Origin: Paenisporosarcina quisquiliarum
GTDB lineage: Bacteria; Bacillota; Bacilli; Bacillales_A; Planococcaceae
Direction: 5' to 3'
DNA length: 64,000 bases
Assembly: GCF_027563315.1 (NCBI RefSeq)
Contig: NZ_JAMKBJ010000014.1
Span: 17,321 to 81,320 of the forward strand
Shown: positions 17,553-25,572 of the stretch, in pieces
Layout of the letters: every line of letters begins with the position of its first letter
How positions within the stretch are numbered: position 1 is the stretch's first letter
The notes under the pieces: model-generated
Seen by the model: the letters and a program-made list of their open reading frames with translations, nothing else
The model's database searches: none
Told to the model about the DNA's origin: nothing
Translations under genes and position numbers: made by a program

Positions 17553-18827
17553 ATGTTGACTAAATTACTGGACAAAAAAAGTGTAATTAACTTAATAGAT
17601 AAGGAAGCAGATATTATTATACCGATTGCGAATGGTGAGCCGATTCAGTTGCTCGATCTATTGGAAGAGCATGCAAGCGAACTTAGTGGTGTGAAAATTC
17701 ATCAAATGTTGGCATTGCATCCCCGAAAGTATATTTTAGGGGAAATGCCTGGTCAGCTTTCGCATGTATCGTACTTTTTAAGTGGTGCTACCCGCAAAAC
17801 GTATCAGCAAGCCAAAATGGAATTAGTGCCAAACAATTTTCATGAGGTGCCGAGAATGCTTTCGAAAGTAACGAAAATGTCGATGATTTTTTCAGTTGCT
17901 TCTCCTATGGACGAGCATGGATATTTTTCACTTGGGACTCAAGCTGATTATGTAGCGGAGTTTATTGGTAAAGTTCCATTCATTTTGGAAGTAAACCGAA
18001 ATATGCCCCGTACATTTGGACTCAATCAAATTCATGTAAGTCAGATTGCCGGTTATGTTGAACACGATACGCCATTGGCCGAAGAAGTGGTTCCGGAAAT
18101 CGGAGAAAAAGATATGCGCATCGCTGAAAAAGTAGCTGCGGATATTCAGGACGGTGATACCCTTCAAATTGGGATAGGATCAGTTCCGAATGCGGTAATG
18201 AGTTTATTGAAAAATCACCGCAACTTAGGAATCCATACGGAAATGCTGCCAGATGGGATTGTGGATTTGGTCGAATCTGGCGCAATTGATGGGACGAAAA
18301 AGTTCACGAACAAAGGAAAGATTGTTGCGACATTTGCGTATGGAACGAAGCGTTTATATGATTTTATCAACAACAATCCATCGGTAGAGTTTTTACCTGT
18401 AAGTGTGGTGAATGATCCGCGTGAAATCGCCAAAGAAGAAAATATCGTATCCATCAATGCTACTACTGAGGTTGATTTATATGGGCAATGTGCTTCGGAA
18501 ACGGTTGGTGGAAAATACTATTCTTCAAGTGGCGGGCAAATTGATTTTGCAAGAGGCGTTCGTTTTGCGAATAACGGCAAAGGTTTCATTTGTATGCATT
18601 CCACTGCCAAGAACGATTCCATTTCGAGAATCAAGTTGGATTTAACCCCAGGTTCGGTTGTCACGACCGGAAAAAATGATGTCGACAATGTGGTCACAGA
18701 ATACGGAATCGCCCGATTGCATGGTCGTTCAATCAGTGACCGGGCTAAACAATTAATCAGTATTGCACATCCAAAATTCAGAGCTGAACTGACTGCTCAG
18801 GCCATCGAACGAGGAATTATTAATTAA
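17553..18827 (+). CDS. Acetyl-CoA hydrolase/CoA-transferase family protein
   Basis: A class I-type CoA-transferase of the acetyl-CoA hydrolase / 4-hydroxybutyrate CoA-transferase family (424 residues, two similar alpha/beta domains). Typical blocks are LQIGIGSVPNAV (about residue 207), the C-terminal GGQIDFARG, and VVTEYGIARLHGRS near the end. Such enzymes move CoA between acetyl-CoA and short carboxylates (butyrate, propionate, succinate); the donor and acceptor cannot be read from sequence. AGGAG lies before the ATG. It is a single gene, followed by a strong terminator. Confidence 0.88.
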   Translation: MLTKLLDKKSVINLIDKEADIIIPIANGEPIQLLDLLEEHASELSGVKIHQMLALHPRKYILGEMPGQLSHVSYFLSGATRKTYQQAKMELVPNNFHEVPRMLSKVTKMSMIFSVASPMDEHGYFSLGTQADYVAEFIGKVPFILEVNRNMPRTFGLNQIHVSQIAGYVEHDTPLAEEVVPEIGEKDMRIAEKVAADIQDGDTLQIGIGSVPNAVMSLLKNHRNLGIHTEMLPDGIVDLVESGAIDGTKKFTNKGKIVATFAYGTKRLYDFINNNPSVEFLPVSVVNDPREIAKEENIVSINATTEVDLYGQCASETVGGKYYSSSGGQIDFARGVRFANNGKGFICMHSTAKNDSISRIKLDLTPGSVVTTGKNDVDNVVTEYGIARLHGRSISDRAKQLISIAHPKFRAELTAQAIERGIIN

Positions 18828-18831
18828 ATTC

Positions 18832-18887
18832 AAAAAGCGCCAGACCTTTAGAGAGCAACTCGAACCTCTAAGGGTCTGGCGTTTTTT
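18832..18887 (+). terminator. Terminator after the CoA-transferase gene
   Basis: Arms of about 20 bases (18832-18852 with 18866-18887), nearly perfect, with a T run. Confidence 0.9.
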
Positions 18888-18965
18888 GAAAGATAAGAAA
18901 GTATATAATTTTCATTTCCCTAAATTCAGTGGTTGAGGTATTTTGCGCAAAAAGATCATTAATAT

Positions 18966-19154
18966 TGTTGATTTCCGTTTCAGGCGGACGCTTTCCGCGG
19001 GGCGGGAGGTGAGCCTCCTCAGGCCAACAGGATGTTGGTCACAAAGGCGTTGTCATACGATGTGGCGTTCTTAGCCTTTGTTCATTTTCGCAATCTGCGG
19101 GGTCTCACCTGTCCCGCTAATCCCGCTGGAGTCGCCGCCTTCCACTACAATCCA
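18966..19154 (+). repeat. MITE-like dispersed repeat, copy A
   Basis: A GC-rich non-coding element begins TTGATTTCCG, then GGCGGACGCTTTCCGCGGG, and ends GTCGCCGCCTTCCACTACAA. Its outer end matches the outer end of copy B (19275-19488) in inverted orientation, and its inner end matches B's inner end. No open frame or transposase was seen. Confidence 0.75.
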
Positions 19155-19274
19155 TGAAGTGAGTGTAATCAACAAGAAGATCTGTCAATAACGAATTGCT
19201 AAGACACGAATAAATGATTCTAAGTTAAGTTAGAGATAGAACCAATCTGTTACCGTAGTTGCCATCTAGAATAG

Positions 19275-19488
19275 TTGATTGAAGCGCAGGTGGCGACTTC
19301 TGCGGGATTAGCAGATGTTTTCTGCACCGAAAGCGAAGCGGCAGGTGCATGAGCTGAAGGCCCCGCAGGAAAGAAGCTGGCCAATAGCCAGTATCTTTGC
19401 GACGAGTAACCGCAGGAGCACATGTTTTTGCAGTGACGAGGAGACTGAAGCCATGCCCGCGAAAAGCGTCCACCGTAGCGGAAATCAA
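19275..19488 (-). repeat. MITE-like dispersed repeat, copy B
   Basis: Both ends read inward as TTGATT followed by a G+C-rich GTGG-CGACTT or GTGGACGCTT word and GCGGG, giving imperfect terminal inverted repeats of about 33 bp. The interior shares a long, near-identical stretch (CTCCTGCGGTTACTCGTCGC in reverse) with the element at 22573. It lies inverted to copy A, 120 bases away. Confidence 0.78.
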
Positions 19489-19514
19489 TAGATTTCTATG
19501 GTTACATTTCAAAA

Positions 19515-19605
19515 GGACCGGGGAGAATAGCTTAAGCTGTAGACCCCTGTAGGTAGCTGAAGCCGAGCCGAGAAAGCGAAGTGGCGAACCCTGCTAATTT
19601 TTTGT
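19515..19605. repeat. Dispersed repeat, second family, copy 1
   Basis: Shares words such as CTGTAGGTAGCTGAAGCC and GAAAGCGAAGTGG with the element at 54520-54621, in the same orientation. Together with copies A and B it fills most of the gap 18888-19800, in which I see no gene. Confidence 0.65.
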
Positions 19606-19800
19606 GAGTGTCAAATAATCATGGGCTAAAAACTAATCGAATGGAAAATAATATTGAAAACTGTATTTATTATGAGACATATGAAGGAGGTTATCTAAAA
19701 GGATTGTCGAATTCTATATCCTATATAAAACTAAAGATACAGACATTTAATGAAAGAGACCTTTAATGTGGCAAATCATACAGATGGGAGATTTATCTTT

Positions 19801-20181
19801 ATGAAAAATCAGCTCACCCTTATCGTTGCCGCAAAGTGGCAGCAATATTTGAACGAACGTAAGTATGAGGAATTGCTTAAGCTGACGAAAGCAAACATTG
19901 AGGTAGTTGATGATAATCAAGGATCAAATTTCGGACATAAAGCTTTGCTGGATTGCATTAATCGGACGGGTCTTACTTTATTGACAGTAAACAGTTATGT
20001 TAATGAGGAAAAATTGATTTTAAAACATCGAAGAATTTGGAAGAGTGAAGATGGAGAGAATATAAAAGAAGCACTTGTATATTCGTATATCAAGATGAAT
20101 AACGGCAAAGTTGCATACATCCAGTGTTTTAATGATTCAGAAGAGGCTGAGAAGGCCAGTGGGATTTCAATTCCAAATTGA
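19801..20181 (+). CDS. NTF2/SnoaL-like small protein
   Basis: A soluble protein of about 126 residues. Its layout fits the NTF2-like fold: an N-terminal helix (KWQQYLNERKYEELLKL), a strand with DD near residue 38 (IEVVDDN), a G-H-KALLDCI helix, and C-terminal strands ending GKVAYIQCFNDSE. Such proteins bind small ligands or act as minor enzymes; none can be assigned. ATG 19801 follows GGGAG by ten bases. An in-frame ATG at 19750 lacks a ribosome site and would add an unusual 17-residue leader. Confidence 0.6.
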   Translation: MKNQLTLIVAAKWQQYLNERKYEELLKLTKANIEVVDDNQGSNFGHKALLDCINRTGLTLLTVNSYVNEEKLILKHRRIWKSEDGENIKEALVYSYIKMNNGKVAYIQCFNDSEEAEKASGISIPN

Positions 20182-20268
20182 AACCAAAGTTATCTTTTGA
20201 CCGTATACAGAAGTTATAAGGTTAATGGGAATGCAAGATAACGTAACTAATGAAATAGAGGTGAATGT

Positions 20269-20532
20269 ATGGATAATTTAATAGGGTTAATTGCCGTCGT
20301 TATGGTATTTTCAATTCCACTTACAGCCATAATTTTGGGGCATCTTCGAGGTAGTCAAAAGTTGAGAGCGAAAATGCTGAAAGATGAATTGGAACTGGAA
20401 AAATTGAGAGGTCAAAACTTTATCGCAGAAACAGAGAAAATGCGTCTTGAATTAGAGAAATTGACCTTAGATTTCAAGAAAACGGAAGATCCTGTTCTGA
20501 TTGAGCTTCAAAAAGACAAAATACACGTTTAA
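20269..20532 (+). CDS. Small membrane-anchored coiled-coil protein
   Basis: Unrecognised, 87 residues. One N-terminal membrane segment (about residues 4-25) is followed by a long charged helix (about 30-87) with heptad-like Leu spacing: KDELELEKLRGQNFIAETEK, then LELEKL. The layout suggests an inner-membrane peg with a cytoplasmic coiled coil, as in small envelope-stress or scaffolding proteins; this is inference. GAGGTGA precedes the ATG, and a bidirectional terminator follows. Confidence 0.7.
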   Translation: MDNLIGLIAVVMVFSIPLTAIILGHLRGSQKLRAKMLKDELELEKLRGQNFIAETEKMRLELEKLTLDFKKTEDPVLIELQKDKIHV

Positions 20533-20538
20533 TCATAA

Positions 20539-20580
20539 AAAAAGTCGCAAGCTGAAACGAATCAGCTTGCGGCTTTTTGT
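20539..20580. terminator. Bidirectional terminator
   Basis: Sixteen-base arms (20539-20554 and 20563-20578) pair with one mismatch. It is shared by the coiled-coil gene (+) and glutamate dehydrogenase (-). Confidence 0.85.
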
Positions 20581-20582
20581 TT

Positions 20583-21962
20583 TTAATAAAGTTTACCTTG
20601 TTTGTATAAAACAGTCGATAAACGCGTTACCGAGTGAATGTAACAGTTTTGACGGAGCGGGAATGGGTCGCCAAAATATTGTGGAAGGATGATGTCCATG
20701 GTGTTCTTCATTTTTTCAAGCAATTGGGTGTGGACTTGTTCTTCTGTATAGAATTGCGTCTCGCGTCCCTGCAACCATTCCAGGTAAGAAACAATTACTC
20801 CTCCGGCATTCGCTAAAATGTCAGGAATGATGACAACACCTTTTTCGCTTAAATAATCATCAGCTTCTTTAGTAGTTGGTGCATTTGCGCCTTCGACGAT
20901 GATACGAGCTTTAATTTGTTCCTTATTTTGATCTGTCAGCTGATTTTCAAGCGCCGCAAGGAATAATACATCCACGTTCATTGTTAAAATTTCTTCCCGA
21001 GAACGAATTTCAGCACTTACATTTATTTCTTTCAATTGTTCAGGGGTTGTAGGTAAATCCCCTCGATTAGTGGCTGTAAAGTTCACGAGTGCAGGTATAT
21101 CCAATCCGTCTGCATTGAATAATGTAACGTTGCGGTCGCTTACCGCTACGACTTTGTTTTGGATATGCTGGCAACGGAATGCCTCCAGGGCTGTCACTGA
21201 ACCTACATTTCCAAATCCTTGTACAGCGACATTTAACGGTCGATCCACGTACTCTACCGCAGTCTTGGCAAAAGGATTGGATGATGCGGCAAGTGTTTCT
21301 TCGTTTGGTTTTACATAGTCATTTAATAAGTAACGGAAAGTGAAGTAGACGCCTTTACCGGTCGCTTCACGTCTCCCTAAAGACCCGCCGTTGACAACGC
21401 TTTTCCCTGTAAAACTTCCAAGGTAAGGTTGACCTTGATTGATTTTTTTGTATTCAGCCATCATCCAGTCCATTTCACGCTCTCCTGAGCCGACATCCGG
21501 TGCGGGAATATCTTTGTCCGGACCTAGGACATTGTTGAAATAGCGGACGTACTTAATGCAAATACGTTGCAGCTCCCGTTCGGTAAAGGCTTTGGGATCA
21601 ATGATGATTCCACCTTTACCGCCTCCAAAGGGAACGTTGTGCAAGGCATTTTTTAACGTCATCAAAAAGGCTAAGTTCACGACTTCTTCTTCGTTTACGG
21701 ACTCATGAAAACGAATGCCGCCCTTGTATGGACCCAGTGCATCATTATGATGGACACGGTAAGAGGGAATGCGTATAACTTCGCCTTCTTCCAGTGGGAT
21801 CCGCAGAAATGATTTATGTATTTGATTCGGTGTTGATAGGATTGCGCTGAGTGAAGTGAAGGCGGTTTTTCGCATATCGCCTTTTAATTCAGGCAGAAAC
21901 GTTTCGTTTTCCAATAAGGCATTCAATGATTGTTGAACAATCGTTCTTGTTTGTTCTTCCAT
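20583..21962 (-). CDS. Glutamate dehydrogenase (Glu/Leu/Phe/Val family)
   Basis: An NAD(P)-dependent dehydrogenase interconverting glutamate with 2-oxoglutarate and ammonia. The substrate-binding Lys80 (GPYKGGIR), Lys104 (MTLKNA) and catalytic Lys116 (FGGGKGG) are in place. PAPDVGSGEREMDWM supplies the conserved Asp, and FGNVGSV (about residue 257) opens the Rossmann cofactor domain. At 459 residues it is somewhat longer than Bacillus RocG/GudB. Catabolic or biosynthetic direction cannot be decided. GGAGGTG precedes the ATG. A perfect DnaA-box 9-mer lies about 60 bases upstream. Nitrogen genes glnK-amt are 5 kb away. Confidence 0.92.
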   Translation of the reverse strand: MEEQTRTIVQQSLNALLENETFLPELKGDMRKTAFTSLSAILSTPNQIHKSFLRIPLEEGEVIRIPSYRVHHNDALGPYKGGIRFHESVNEEEVVNLAFLMTLKNALHNVPFGGGKGGIIIDPKAFTERELQRICIKYVRYFNNVLGPDKDIPAPDVGSGEREMDWMMAEYKKINQGQPYLGSFTGKSVVNGGSLGRREATGKGVYFTFRYLLNDYVKPNEETLAASSNPFAKTAVEYVDRPLNVAVQGFGNVGSVTALEAFRCQHIQNKVVAVSDRNVTLFNADGLDIPALVNFTATNRGDLPTTPEQLKEINVSAEIRSREEILTMNVDVLFLAALENQLTDQNKEQIKARIIVEGANAPTTKEADDYLSEKGVVIIPDILANAGGVIVSYLEWLQGRETQFYTEEQVHTQLLEKMKNTMDIILPQYFGDPFPLRQNCYIHSVTRLSTVLYKQGKLY

Positions 21963-22018
21963 GTGTGAAGCACCTCCGAATAGAATTTCGTTCTAGTTTT
22001 ATTTATACCCTACGAGAT

Positions 22019-22027
22019 TGTGGATAA
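22019..22027 (-). promoter_or_regulatory. Single perfect DnaA-box 9-mer
   Basis: TGTGGATAA (TTATCCACA on the minus strand) lies 57 bases upstream of the glutamate dehydrogenase start, within its probable promoter region. A lone copy could be chance. Confidence 0.35.
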
Positions 22028-22162
22028 AACGGATAAAACCCATCAGCAGGACTGATGGGCTTTCCCGAAGAAGTGTGAATTTATCGGATAGGTGGCTGAG
22101 AGAATGCCCGGCCACTTTTAGGGAATGCTGTTAATGAAAAACGTTTTTGTTCTTTAAGTTTA

Positions 22163-22423
22163 TTAGTGAAGGCGGTTCAGTTTTTCCTTTTGTTGGTTTA
22201 ACTGATCCTGAAGGGAGCTAATCGGGTCTGATTGCCCTTGGTTTTTCAACGCATTTTCAACCGCTCGATCCGCACGCTCAAGCATTTCATGTGCTTGGTG
22301 GATGAATTGCTCAGATGGGTTCGTTAATGCTTGTCCTACCGCCATACTGGCGTTCTCGATGGAATTAGTCAATTGACCAATGATTGTATCTTCTTTCCAA
22401 CTCATTTGAGTATGATCTTCCAT
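22163..22423 (-). CDS. Small helical cytoplasmic protein
   Basis: Unrecognised, 86 residues, no signal or membrane segment. It is rich in Gln, Asn and Glu and predicted helical throughout, with a possible short coiled coil at the end (SLQDQLNQQKEKLNRL). The repeated word ENA (SIENASMAVGQAL, then ADRAVENALKNQ) hints at two related helical pairs. AAGGAGG lies before the ATG. It is a single gene after glutamate dehydrogenase on the same strand, with no obvious operon partner. Confidence 0.65.
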   Translation of the reverse strand: MEDHTQMSWKEDTIIGQLTNSIENASMAVGQALTNPSEQFIHQAHEMLERADRAVENALKNQGQSDPISSLQDQLNQQKEKLNRLH

Positions 22424-22519
22424 TGAAAGTCCTCCTTAAATTCAACTAATAAATAAATTAATTAATCCATCTTACTATGGCAATATTTGCTCGAATTATT
22501 CATTAAAAGGATAAATATA

Positions 22520-22546
22520 AAAAACCGGGCAAATAGATGCCCGGTC
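22520..22546 (-). terminator. Minus-strand terminator beyond a repeat element
   Basis: Perfect arms ACCGGGCA and TGCCCGGT, followed on the minus strand by a T run. It would end transcripts from the operon at 22736-23527 after they cross the repeat at 22573-22735. Confidence 0.75.
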
Positions 22547-22572
22547 CTTAAGAAGAGTATACATTGCAACCT

Positions 22573-22735
22573 GTTGATTTTCGCGGGCGTGGATTCAGTC
22601 TCCTCGTCACTACAAAAACATGTGCTCCTGCGGTTACTCGTCGCAAAGAGACTGGCTTTTGGCCAGCATGCTCCTGCGGTTACTCGTCGCAAAGATAATG
22701 GCTCTTGGCCAGCATCTTTCCTGCGTCGACTTGAT
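22573..22735 (+). repeat. MITE-like dispersed repeat with internal 46-bp duplication
   Basis: It begins GTTGATTTTCGCGGGC and matches the reverse complement of copy B, with a deletion near that end. The segment from 22624 is repeated from 22670 (GCTCCTGCGGTTACTCGTCG both times), a 46-bp tandem duplication. It abuts the stop codon of the membrane gene at 22736, so it forms that operon's 3' untranslated region. Confidence 0.8.
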
Positions 22736-23176
22736 CTACCACATAGTTGGCTTTATCACCATTAATGCGAGCATAAGTACTAATAAAATAATATAAATCC
22801 ACGTAGCTTTACGAAGCTTCTTAATTAAAAAAACACGGTCAGCTTCATTGTCATCAAATTTCTTGAGTGTACTTGAAAATGCACGGGCAAGAAAGAAAAT
22901 GGAAACTACCATCAGTGCAATCGTCATCACGATCCATGGAGTATGCCATGGCCATGGTCCGAAGATTACGAGTAAAACGCCGGAGCCGACAAGGACATGC
23001 CCAGCATGTTTGATGAGACGAACGACTGAACGGAAAATAGAGATATGCGTCTGATCAAGCAGGCGGTCACTTTCTTGCATTTTCCTTAGAACGGCAAATA
23101 ATACAAACAAGGGACCAACTGACAAGACCGCACTTAAAACATGGATGAAGACGATGTAAATGTAATAATCATTCAT
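22736..23176 (-). CDS. Four-TM integral membrane protein (DUF2269-like)
   Basis: A 146-residue membrane protein with four predicted helices. Segment 1 (IYIVFIHVLSAVLSVGPLFV) carries a His-x3-Ala-x3-Gly pattern; a later loop has GPWPWHTPW. Topology and the His/Gly pattern recall DUF2269-like predicted integral membrane proteins. The function is unknown. It starts four bases after the ASCH gene stop and lacks its own strong ribosome site, so it is probably translationally coupled. A dispersed repeat touches its stop codon. Confidence 0.72.
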   Translation of the reverse strand: MNDYYIYIVFIHVLSAVLSVGPLFVLFAVLRKMQESDRLLDQTHISIFRSVVRLIKHAGHVLVGSGVLLVIFGPWPWHTPWIVMTIALMVVSIFFLARAFSSTLKKFDDNEADRVFLIKKLRKATWIYIILLVLMLALMVIKPTMW

Positions 23177-23179
23177 GGC

Positions 23180-23527
23180 TTAAGCGTTTACCGGTGAAAA
23201 TTCATGAACCCAGACAGTCATTGTCGGCAACCAAGGCATTCTAGGATGATAAGACAAAATGGATTGTTTGTATTCTTCTACAGTTTGAAAACCTTCATGA
23301 CGGGCATGTTCGTCAGTTAATTCACCCAATGTCTGGATGTATACATTGTTGATGATGAATGACTGTCCTTTTAACTCCATGATTTCTCCGATATCAGCAT
23401 ATCGTCCGTTACGACGCGTTGCTGTTTTTTCTCCATTAAGCACTTTTTCAATATCTGATTCCATTGTAATTAAGCGTTCGATTGAACACGTCTTTGGTGG
23501 TAAATTAGTTTGATCTGAATGGGTCAT
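23180..23527 (-). CDS. ASCH-domain protein
   Basis: A 115-residue protein with the ASCH (PUA-like beta-barrel) pattern: helix MESDIEKVLNGEKTATRRNGR, then GEIMELKGQSFIINNVYIQTLGEL. The conserved G-x-K-T-x-T-R-R cluster lies about residues 33-40. ASCH proteins are thought to bind RNA or act on modified nucleosides; E. coli YqfB is an N4-acetylcytidine amidohydrolase. Its substrate here is unknown. GGCGG precedes the ATG. It is the first gene of a two-gene unit, divergent from the minicatalase. Confidence 0.75.
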   Translation of the reverse strand: MTHSDQTNLPPKTCSIERLITMESDIEKVLNGEKTATRRNGRYADIGEIMELKGQSFIINNVYIQTLGELTDEHARHEGFQTVEEYKQSILSYHPRMPWLPTMTVWVHEFSPVNA

Positions 23528-23659
23528 GTAATTCCGCCTTCTTCTATAAGTTAGTTTAATTTCTTTAATGGGTATCTTGAGAATAAAGTATACCTTTTCT
23601 AAGTGTACACCTTAAAAAGAGTTTGGACTATGAGTTGCAGTAATTAAGGAGGTTTCTAA

Positions 23660-24589
23660 ATGGTCGAAAATACAAATGAAACAGTATTGGCAACGAGAAC
23701 GGTGAATTACATAGAAAAATTGGCTGGTACACACCCAGGCTATCGTCGAGCGCATGCCAAGGGTGTATTATTTCAAGCAACCTTCACGCCGACGGGCAAG
23801 GCATCCCACTATACTAAGGCCGCTCATTTAACCAGAAATGAGGTTTCAGCGATTGTTCGCTTTTCAAACAGCTCTCCTAACCCTGCGACAGCAGATGCCC
23901 TTGCTGCTGTAAAAGGAATGTCTGTACAATTTCAATTACCTGAAGGAGACATCCATAGCTTAGTGGGAATCACTTTGCCGATTTTCGTCACGAAGTCACC
24001 TCAGACCTTTTTTGACATGTTAAAGACGATCACGTCATTCAAAGAAGGTAAACCGGATTTTAAAGAGATGGTTAAACTATTTGCGACTTATCCGGAAAGT
24101 CGGGCTGCTTTTCAAATGATACGAAAACTCAAGCACACGAAGAGTTATGCAAAGGGTCGATATTACGCCGTGCATGCATTTTATTTGATTAATGAGGAAG
24201 GCGAGCGTACACCTGTGAAGTTTGAATGGGAACCGGAACTGGGAGTCGAAACTTTCACAGTGAAAGAATTGGCGACATTGCCTCCTGATTACCTGGAAGC
24301 CGAGCTTGCACAACGTTTAAAAACAGAGGAAGTGCGCTTCCGTCTACATATCGTAATAGGGGAAGAACACGATCCGACGGACGATCCGACGAAAGAATGG
24401 CCAAAAGAGCGGACGCGAATTGATGCCGGTGTATTAAGTATCCATGCAAAAGAAATGATCAAAGACGATACATTTATCTTTGATCCAACCATCTTACCCA
24501 CAGGAATTGAATGTTCGGACGATGAAATTCTGCCATTTCGTAAAGATGCTTATGCAGTTTCTTATGAAAGACGAAGAAAAGGGCAGTGA
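23660..24589 (+). CDS. Catalase-related heme peroxidase (minicatalase)
   Basis: A short member of the heme catalase family (309 residues against about 480 for a full catalase). It keeps the distal His32 in AHAKGVLFQATF, the Asn-containing RFSNSSPNP block, and a proximal heme-ligand motif R294-x3-Tyr298 in FRKDAYAVSY. Such minicatalases act as organic peroxidases with weak catalase activity. AAGGAGG lies before the ATG. A GGGTAT word at 23570-23575 resembles a sigma-B -10 box, but no good -35 element is at the right distance. It is a single gene. Confidence 0.85.
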   Translation: MVENTNETVLATRTVNYIEKLAGTHPGYRRAHAKGVLFQATFTPTGKASHYTKAAHLTRNEVSAIVRFSNSSPNPATADALAAVKGMSVQFQLPEGDIHSLVGITLPIFVTKSPQTFFDMLKTITSFKEGKPDFKEMVKLFATYPESRAAFQMIRKLKHTKSYAKGRYYAVHAFYLINEEGERTPVKFEWEPELGVETFTVKELATLPPDYLEAELAQRLKTEEVRFRLHIVIGEEHDPTDDPTKEWPKERTRIDAGVLSIHAKEMIKDDTFIFDPTILPTGIECSDDEILPFRKDAYAVSYERRRKGQ

Positions 24590-24597
24590 GGGAAAAG

Positions 24598-24675
24598 TTA
24601 TGCACGGATAAATGGTCAACTGTCCACAAAATGTGTATAGGTCGGCAATTTGGTCGGTTATCCACATGTGGATAA
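24598..24675. promoter_or_regulatory. DnaA-box cluster with an 18-bp palindrome
   Basis: Five 9-mers lie in 78 bases: TTATGCACG (24598), CTGTCCACA (24620), CTATACACA on the minus strand (24632-24640), then perfect TTATCCACA (24658) back-to-back with its inverted copy (24667-24675). The palindrome TTATCCACATGTGGATAA is exact. This resembles the chromosomal DnaA-box clusters known outside oriC in Bacillus. No dnaA or dnaN is nearby, so it is not the origin itself. Confidence 0.7.
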
Positions 24676-24794
24676 TAATTGAAAAAATCATTGGACTTAT
24701 TTAAGTGTTTTTCGTTAATTTTAAAGGGGTTGTCGCATACACTATTAATTGCCTACTTAATTAAACATAACAACATAAAGGAGACCGATCCAAT

Positions 24795-25337
24795 ATGAGT
24801 ATTGTTGTAATATACGGGAGTACCCGGCCGGATGGAAATACAGAGCAATTAACTAAATATGCAATTGAAGGACTTGAAGTTGAACAAATTTATTTGCGTG
24901 ATTATAAAATTGAACCAATTGAAGACCGCCGTCACTCTGAAGGTGGATTCTCGGATGTAGGTGATGATTACAACGGGATAGTCGAGCGGATGATGAAGCA
25001 TGACACCTTCATTTTTGCGACACCAATTTATTGGTACAGTATGACAGGGACCATGAAAAACTTTATTGATCGATGGTCTCATACGATGCGGGATGAAAAA
25101 TTCCCTGGTTTTAAAGATCAGCTTGGTACGAAAAAGGCTTATGTTATTGCGGTGGGTGGCGATAATCCACATGTAAAAGGCTTGCCTCTTATTCAACAAT
25201 TCAACTACATTTTTGAATTTATGAGCATTTCTTTTGAAGGATATGTACTCGGAAAAGCGAGTCGTCCTGGTGATGTTTCCACGGATTCTCGGGCGCACTC
25301 GGCTGCCACAGCCATGAATCAAAAATTAAAGGAATAG
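24795..25337 (+). CDS. NAD(P)H-dependent FMN reductase (flavodoxin fold)
   Basis: A 180-residue flavodoxin-like oxidoreductase. The phosphate-binding loop GSTRPDGNTEQL (residues 8-19) and the flavin-contacting block ATPIYWYSMTGTMKNFIDRW (about 76-95) are characteristic of the YwqN/WrbA-like FMN reductases. Likely a quinone or flavin reductase; the exact substrate is unknown. AAAGGAG precedes the ATG. Its 205-base upstream region contains the DnaA-box cluster, so DnaA could in principle affect its expression. Confidence 0.85.
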   Translation: MSIVVIYGSTRPDGNTEQLTKYAIEGLEVEQIYLRDYKIEPIEDRRHSEGGFSDVGDDYNGIVERMMKHDTFIFATPIYWYSMTGTMKNFIDRWSHTMRDEKFPGFKDQLGTKKAYVIAVGGDNPHVKGLPLIQQFNYIFEFMSISFEGYVLGKASRPGDVSTDSRAHSAATAMNQKLKE

Positions 25338-25572
25338 TGTACTCATGAAAGTGTCAGGTATTTAAAGGAGTTGCAGGGAAGAAACTTATCCTGCGTATCC
25401 TGCAGATTCTTGGCGCTTTTTGTTGTTGAATCGTTCTAATTCACTAGTTTCTTGAATTTTCTATCTTTGATTCGTACGAAACTGAATTTTTATTGTATGA
25501 TAAGAGGATTAAAACCTTTTGAATTGGTCATATCATAGGAATACATATGGATTGGAACGGGAGGAATCGAGG

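Noticed and set aside
23565..23575. Sigma-B promoter for the minicatalase
   Set aside because: GGGTAT is present, but the only GTTTAA lies 10 bases upstream, too close for the usual spacing of about 13-15.
24598..24675. Replication origin
   Set aside because: DnaA boxes are present, but no dnaA, dnaN or AT-rich unwinding region lies alongside; treated as a chromosomal DnaA cluster.
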